DNA from: JANNRR01 sp043736155
Lineage (GTDB): Bacteria; Pseudomonadota; Alphaproteobacteria; Rhodobacterales; Rhodobacteraceae
DNA: 10,320 nucleotides
Direction: 5' to 3'
NCBI GenBank assembly: GCA_043736155.1
Contig: JAYTDA010000200.1
Location: forward strand, 1 to 10,320
The notes under the pieces were generated by a model. It had not been told where the DNA came from. It did not search any database and saw nothing but the letters and a program-made list of their open reading frames with translations. The position numbers and the translations under genes were made by a program. Shown here piece after piece: positions 7,125-10,320 of this stretch; within the stretch, counting starts at the first letter, position 1; every line of letters starts with the position of its first letter.

Positions 7125-7414
7125 ATGGCGGCAAAGCTGGCCCTGGCAGCACAGGATGTCGTGGGGGAAAGTCTGGTCCGGGATGATCGCCGCAACCGGT
7201 TGGTCCGGGTCGATATCATGGGCCGTCGCATCCGTTCGCTTGACCCGGCCACCGGTGCCCACCGCCTTTGGCCGGTGCCGGGCCACCCGACCTCCATCGG
7301 TCTTTGCACCGACGGCAGTGCCATTCCGGGGATGCAGCGGCCTATCTGCGGCTGAACCGGGCAAGGCCAAGCGGAACCCTTGGCCGAAGTGGCACCCGAC
7401 CACCCCGCCGCACG
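7125..7414 (+). pseudogene. Broken SMP-30/gluconolactonase-family gene, 5' remnant
   Basis: The reading frame from ATG 7125 (GGACAGG upstream) encodes a recognisable N-terminus of the SMP-30/gluconolactonase/LRE beta-propeller family. It shows GESLVRDDRRNRL, VDIMGRRIRSLDPATGAH and PTSIGLCTDG, close to the usual GES.VWDDR..LYWVDI.G and PxSIGL patterns. The metal-ligand Glu of GES is kept, while two usual tryptophans have become Arg (WDD to RDD, YWVDI to VRVDI). A stop at 7353-7355 interrupts the frame. Family-like sequence continues behind it (AEPLAEVAPDHP, 7371-7406), with AAYLRLNRA in another frame pointing to small indels. Homology ends near 7410, where IS3-type sequence begins, so about two thirds of the roughly 290-residue protein is missing. 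The ancestral enzyme would have opened a sugar lactone to an aldonate, the step before the dehydratase of the divergent operon. Confidence 0.75.
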
Positions 7415-7964
7415 CGGATCAAGGAACTTGAATGCGGGAACCGGAAACTGCGGCAGGCCAATAAGATAGTGAACAAGGCGTGGCGTGGCTTGCGCCGGTG
7501 CGAAAGGCACTGCGGCGCTGCTGCCGCACTGCCGGTAGCGGCTCGACCGGCTGTTTCGCAACTGATCGATTTCATCGAGGAAAGCCGCGATTCATTCGGG
7601 GGCCCGAGGGGCCGGAAACCGACCCGGGGGATCGATTTCCCGAAAGGTCACCGATCAGCAGAACGCTGCAGTTTGGCCGGTCCGCCTGCTCTGACCGGCG
7701 TGCCATCGCGCGCGCCTGACCGAATGCGTCATCGGCCTTTTCAAGACCGGGATCATCAACCGGATCGGCCTGCGGCAAATCGATGTGCGAGGTCGCTTGG
7801 GAAACCCTGAAATGGGTGGATTGGCAGAACAGCCATCGCCCGCCCCCGTCGGTTCCATCCCGCCCGCCAAAGCAAAGGAGGCGTTCCACGCCCACCTGAA
7901 CTCACCGGGTAGGATCGCCTGACCTGCGGACAAATCACCGCCCGGTAAAGCCGGGGGCGGTTCA
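7415..7964 (+). mobile_element. Degraded IS3-family insertion sequence, left end lost
   Basis: Translated pieces match the two overlapping transposase genes of IS3-family elements. The C-terminus of OrfA is seen at 7415 (RIKELECGNRKLRQANKI) and its end at 7536-7565 (RLDRLFRN then stop TGA). OrfB begins in another frame with LIDFIEESRDSFG near 7563-7601. Its central part, including most of the DDE catalytic core, is deleted. The C-terminus reappears as ARLTECVIGLFKTGIINRIGLR (7710-7775), ETLKWVDWQNSHR (about 7802-7840) and, after a frameshift, VGSIPPAKAKEAF with a stop at 7920-7922. GCCGGGGGCGGTTCA at 7950-7964 resembles an IS3-type terminal inverted repeat and probably marks the right end. 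No left end or target duplication was found. The element is inactive and old. The next 160 bp, up to the tRNA, hold nothing recognisable. Confidence 0.72.
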
Positions 7965-8025
7965 GACCGCGTCCGTGAAACCGGCAACAGGCGAACCAGT
8001 CCTTTGGCGCAGATGGTTTTGCAAC

Positions 8026-8054
8026 TTGAAACTGTGCAGCCGCGCGACTATCCA
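8026..8054 (+). promoter_or_regulatory. Possible promoter for the tRNA gene
   Basis: TTGAAA (8026-8031) and TATCCA (8049-8054) are spaced by 17 bases. Transcription would begin near 8061, giving a leader of about 64 bases before the tRNA. The boxes are imperfect and other starts are possible. Confidence 0.25.
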
Positions 8055-8124
8055 GAGGCAGCCGCGTCGTTGGCGGCCGGGGACTGCGGTTTCTGAAAAG
8101 TGACTGGAACCGCCAAGCCCTTAT

Positions 8125-8200
8125 GACCCCGTAGCTCAGGGGATAGAGCGGCCGCCTCCTAAGCGGCAGGTCACAGGTTCAAATCCTGTCGGGGTCGCCA
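8125..8200 (+). tRNA. tRNA-Arg, anticodon CCT
   Basis: A complete 76-base cloverleaf. Acceptor arms GACCCCG (8125-8131) and CGGGGTC (8190-8196) pair perfectly, followed by discriminator G and an encoded CCA (8198-8200). The D arm contains GCTC AGGGGATA GAGC. The anticodon arm is GCCGC-CTCCTAA-GCGGC (8152-8168), with CCT at positions 34-36, which reads the AGG arginine codon. The T arm shows the conserved GGTTCAAATCC. No integrase or duplicated 3' end is seen nearby, so it shows no sign of being an occupied integration site in this window. Confidence 0.96.
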
Positions 8201-8659
8201 GTTTTCCGTTGCAATGGCCTGGCGCGGCCCGGTTCGTGCCGCTGTGGCATGCGGCCCACCTGCTGCAACCGGCACGGGCAGTCCCGCTCCGCAATACCGC
8301 TTTGCCTGATCCGCCCCAGAGCGGTCGGCATGGGCTCAAGCCACCGGCATCAGCCGCGCAACGTCGGTGTGATCCACTTCGGTCAGGGGCCAGCCGCTTT
8401 GAGCCATATCCCGTTCACAGATTCACAGACCCCCATGCCATCGATATTGGCGACTTCCAGACCGGTGATCCCCCGATCCCCCGCCCGGTCCTGACAGCGC
8501 AGGCTGGTGGCCAGACCGGTGGAGGCAAAGATGCCGCCAAAACGCATGCAGCCCAAACCGCCGCCGCCCTGCCCCGGCCCAATTCACGCTTTTGCATGGC
8601 CACATCCTCAAGAAATACAACAGTCTTTCAATAGCCTATACTACATCCTTCTCTTGTTC
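8201..8659. other. Gene-poor stretch between tRNA-Arg and deoD terminator
   Basis: About 460 bp with no convincing gene. Open frames on both strands are short, overlap each other and lack ribosome sites. A reverse-strand frame crossing the tRNA only yields the familiar false peptide of antisense tRNA. The one segment with mildly coding-like composition is listed separately (8336-8580). Base composition becomes AT-richer from about 8600 to 8665, just before the terminator. Confidence 0.6.
8336..8580 (-). pseudogene. Possible decayed small ORF, unrecognised
   Basis: On the reverse strand a frame open from 8580 contains an ATG at 8547 and runs to a stop at 8385-8383. It encodes 54 residues, including TGLEVANIDGMGVCESVNG and IWLKAAGP, with about two thirds G/C at third positions. 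Shifting one frame at the end continues as LTEVDHTDVARLMPVA to a stop at 8338-8336, as if a frameshift had split one longer gene. No Shine-Dalgarno sequence precedes 8547, and an in-frame stop lies a few bases upstream of 8580. I do not recognise a family. It could equally be chance open sequence in GC-rich DNA. Confidence 0.2.
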
Positions 8660-8699
8660 AAAAATATCCCGCGGGGGTCCGGGGGTGTGAAACCCCCGG
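8660..8699 (-). terminator. Terminator of the purine nucleoside phosphorylase gene
   Basis: CCGGGGGT (8679-8686) and ACCCCCGG (8692-8699) form an 8-bp GC stem with a 5-base loop, 28 bp past the deoD stop. On the transcribed strand it is followed by a second small palindrome CCCGCGGG (8668-8675) and then ATATTTTTG, a short T-run. The distance from stem to T-run is longer than in a textbook intrinsic terminator, but the combination at a gene end supports the call. Confidence 0.7.
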
Positions 8700-8727
8700 C
8701 TCTTTTCAACCGCCCGCACCACCCCCG

Positions 8728-9432
8728 TCAGGTAAACGCCGCTTCCAGCGCTATTTCCACCATATCGCCAAAGCTGCGTTCGCGCTGGTCTGATGGCAGC
8801 GCCTCGTGCGTATAGATGTGGTCGCTGATCGTCAGCACCGCCAGGGCCCGGCGCTTGTAGCGGGCGGCCAGGATATACAGCTCTGCCGCCTCCATTTCCA
8901 CGCACAGACAGCCGTGGCGCACCAGTTGTTCGCCCAGATCGGGGCGTTCGTCGTAAAAGGTTTCGCACGACAGAATGCCGCCGACATGCACCGGCACCTT
9001 GCGCGCCAGTGCCGCCCGGTGCGCCGCCGCCAACAGACCGAAATCGGCGGCTGGGGCAAACTGCACCTCGCGAAAGATCGTGCTGGAGGGAGTGGAGGTG
9101 GTCGATGCCGTCATCGCCAGCACCACATCGCGCACTTTCACATGGTCGGGCATGCCGCCCGCCGACCCGATGCGGATCAACGTCTGTGCGCCATAGTCGC
9201 GGATCAGTTCGTTGACATAGATCGACAGCGACGGCATCCCCATGCCGCTGCCCTGTATCGTGACCCGGTTGCCGCGCCAGTTGCCGGTATAGCCCAGCAT
9301 TCCTCTTGTTTCATTGACCAGCACCGCATCGGTCAGGAATGTCTGCGCTGCCCAGCGGGCCCGGTAAGGGTCGCCGGGCAACAGCACGGTTTCAGCAATG
9401 TCACCGGGTTTCGCGCCGATATGAATGGTCAT
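8728..9432 (-). CDS. deoD: Purine nucleoside phosphorylase, DeoD type
   Basis: Cytoplasmic enzyme that splits purine (deoxy)ribonucleosides with phosphate into the free base and (deoxy)ribose-1-phosphate, in purine salvage. The 234 residues match the hexameric bacterial family (E. coli DeoD, 239). Signature blocks are the phosphate-binding LLPGDPYRARW (17-27, Arg24), Arg43 in ETRGMLGYTG, GSGMGMPS (61-68), Arg87 and Ser90 in LIRIGSAGG, the ribose-binding VEMEAAELY (178-186) and TISDHI (201-206) with the catalytic Asp204; Arg217 is also present. Minor variations are SAGG in place of the usual SCG and AAELY in place of AAGIY. The ATG at 9432 has GGAGGG upstream. It stands alone with its own terminator, separated from the upstream ccr by a large repeat. 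No pentose or nucleoside genes are next to it. Confidence 0.94.
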   Translation of the reverse strand: MTIHIGAKPGDIAETVLLPGDPYRARWAAQTFLTDAVLVNETRGMLGYTGNWRGNRVTIQGSGMGMPSLSIYVNELIRDYGAQTLIRIGSAGGMPDHVKVRDVVLAMTASTTSTPSSTIFREVQFAPAADFGLLAAAHRAALARKVPVHVGGILSCETFYDERPDLGEQLVRHGCLCVEMEAAELYILAARYKRRALAVLTISDHIYTHEALPSDQRERSFGDMVEIALEAAFT

Positions 9433-9526
9433 GGGGTCCCTCCGCTTTGGCGGCAGGCTATGCCAGCGGGGCCACAGGGTCCAGTGTGGGTGAAGCGTCC
9501 GGGCGTGATCGCCGAGTCCGGAACCC

Positions 9527-9623
9527 CGCCGCCCCGGACTTGATCCGGGGCCTCGAGTCTGTTGTGCAGTTGGGTCCGGTCGCGTTGTGAGACTCGAGGC
9601 CCCGGGTCAAGCCCGGGGCGGCG
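9527..9623. repeat. Composite REP-like inverted repeat
   Basis: Two 34-bp arms (9527-9560 and 9590-9623) are reverse complements with two mismatches, around a 29-base spacer. Each arm also contains its own perfect palindrome: CCCCGGA-CTTGA-TCCGGGG in the left arm and CCCCGGG-TCAAG-CCCGGGG in the right, 7-bp stems with 5-base loops. Small palindromes with this CTTGA core are widespread between genes in alphaproteobacteria, so this looks like a paired REP unit. It lies 24 bp past the ccr stop and could also end or protect the ccr transcript. Confidence 0.85.
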
Positions 9624-9646
9624 TGGCTTTAGGGGCGAAGGTGCGC

Positions 9647-10320
9647 TTACCGCCGCTCGGCGCAGGCCTCGATGGTGTCTTCAAACGTGCGCAACCCGGC
9701 GCGCGGGGCCTGCACCAGCACCGCCATGTTACCGGGCAGATGCTGGTTTTTCCGCATCTTCATATGCGCCGCCGGAATCTCGTCCCAGGGGAACACTTCG
9801 GACAAACAGGGGTCCAGCCGCCGCTCGATCATTAGCCGGTTGGCGGCAGAGGCCTGTTTCAGATTGGCGAAGTGGCTGCCCTGCACCCGTTTCTGATGCA
9901 TCCACAGATAGCGGGCATCCAAAGTCAGATTATAGCCGCTGGTACCGGCGCAGATCACCACCATGCCGCCGCGTTTGACCACCAGCACCGAAACCGGGAA
10001 TGTCGCCTCGCCCGGATGTTCAAACACAAAGTCGACGTTGTTGCCCTTGCCGGTGATGTCCCAGATCGCTTTGCCGAACCGCCGGGCTTCGTTGAACCAC
10101 GCCTTGTAGTCCGGGGTGTTGACGGTTGGCATCTGACCCCAGCAGGTGAACTCCTTGCGGTTGATCACCCCTTTGGCCCCCAGACCCATGACAAAGGCCC
10201 GCTTGTCCTCATCGGAAATCACCCCGATGGCATTGGCCCCTGCGGTGTTGATCAGCTGGATCGCATAGGAACCCAAGCCCCCCGATGCCCCCCAGACCAG
10301 CACATTGTCGCCGGGTTTCA
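9647..10320 (-). CDS. ccr: Crotonyl-CoA carboxylase/reductase, C-terminal part
   Basis: The 3' half (about 223 residues) of a medium-chain dehydrogenase-fold enzyme that reductively carboxylates crotonyl-CoA to ethylmalonyl-CoA with NADPH and CO2, the key step of the ethylmalonyl-CoA pathway for acetyl-CoA assimilation. The frame is open to the right window edge. Motifs in order are the NADPH-binding LVWGASGGLGSYAIQL, the GVIN..EF.CWG segment, FVFEHPGEATFP with the histidine used in CO2 positioning, GGMVVICAGTSGYNLTLD, RYLWMHQKRVQGSHFANL and the end block GNMAVLVQAP. The CWGQMP insertion, the EHPGE motif and the long HQKR.QGSHFANL stretch separate Ccr from ordinary quinone or alcohol dehydrogenases. 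The TAA stop is at 9649-9647. The usual partner ecm (ethylmalonyl-CoA mutase) is not in view. The next gene in the same direction is deoD, probably a separate unit. Confidence 0.95.
   Translation of the reverse strand, partial: KPGDNVLVWGASGGLGSYAIQLINTAGANAIGVISDEDKRAFVMGLGAKGVINRKEFTCWGQMPTVNTPDYKAWFNEARRFGKAIWDITGKGNNVDFVFEHPGEATFPVSVLVVKRGGMVVICAGTSGYNLTLDARYLWMHQKRVQGSHFANLKQASAANRLMIERRLDPCLSEVFPWDEIPAAHMKMRKNQHLPGNMAVLVQAPRAGLRTFEDTIEACAERR

Noticed and set aside
7077..7403. N-terminal extension of the regulator frame
   Set aside because: It lies opposite the lactonase remnant and would place more than 100 unrelated residues before a complete GntR domain.
7965..8096. Forward open stretch ending QLETVQPRDYPEAAASL near the tRNA
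   Set aside because: It is short, has no start with a ribosome site and no recognisable family, and is probably chance or residue of decayed flanking DNA.
8125..8200. tRNA-Arg as integration site of a mobile island
   Set aside because: No integrase and no duplicated tRNA 3' end were found in the window; the nearby IS3 remnant does not use tRNA targets.
8136..8339. Reverse-strand open frame of 67 codons crossing the tRNA, with the peptide TPTGFEPVTCRL
   Set aside because: This peptide is the well-known false translation of the antisense strand of a tRNA gene; the tRNA-Arg at 8125-8200 explains it fully.

Overview
The window looks like chromosomal DNA of an alphaproteobacterium, most likely of the Rhodobacterales (Paracoccus/Rhodobacter relatives). 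Three things suggest this: high G+C with strong G/C at third codon positions, the C-terminal half of a crotonyl-CoA carboxylase/reductase (ethylmalonyl-CoA pathway), and GC-rich REP-like palindromes around the core CTTGA. No gene was identified by database search; all calls rest on motifs and remembered family features.

Layout. At the left edge is the C-terminal part of a forward-strand acyl-CoA ligase (2-1168). It converges on a reverse-strand operon running from about 7076 down to 1185. In transcription order the operon holds a GntR/FadR-family regulator, an enolase-superfamily acid-sugar dehydratase, a periplasmic sugar-binding protein, an RbsC-type permease, a single-domain sugar ABC ATPase and a membrane di-iron enzyme of the fatty acid desaturase family. 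Gaps are short (a 4-bp overlap to 59 bp), and a strong hairpin separates the binding-protein gene from the permease gene. Divergent from the regulator is a decayed SMP-30/gluconolactonase gene (7125 to about 7414). It ends abruptly in a degraded IS3-family element (about 7415-7964). An intact tRNA-Arg(CCT) follows at 8125-8200, then a roughly 460-bp gene-poor stretch with one possible decayed ORF.

The right part has two more reverse-strand genes. One is a DeoD-type purine nucleoside phosphorylase (8728-9432) with a terminator behind it. The other is the 3' part of ccr (9647-10320). A 97-bp composite inverted repeat lies between them.

How the genes work together. Transporter, dehydratase, FCD-domain regulator and lost lactonase together suggest uptake and oxidative breakdown of a sugar, polyol or sugar acid (lactone to aldonate to 2-keto-3-deoxy-acid). 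The unusual member is the desaturase/hydroxylase-type enzyme. It recalls MocD of rhizopine catabolism and may oxygenate or demethylate the imported compound, but no ferredoxin or reductase partner lies in the window. This operon, with its broken lactonase, is the part most worth following up.
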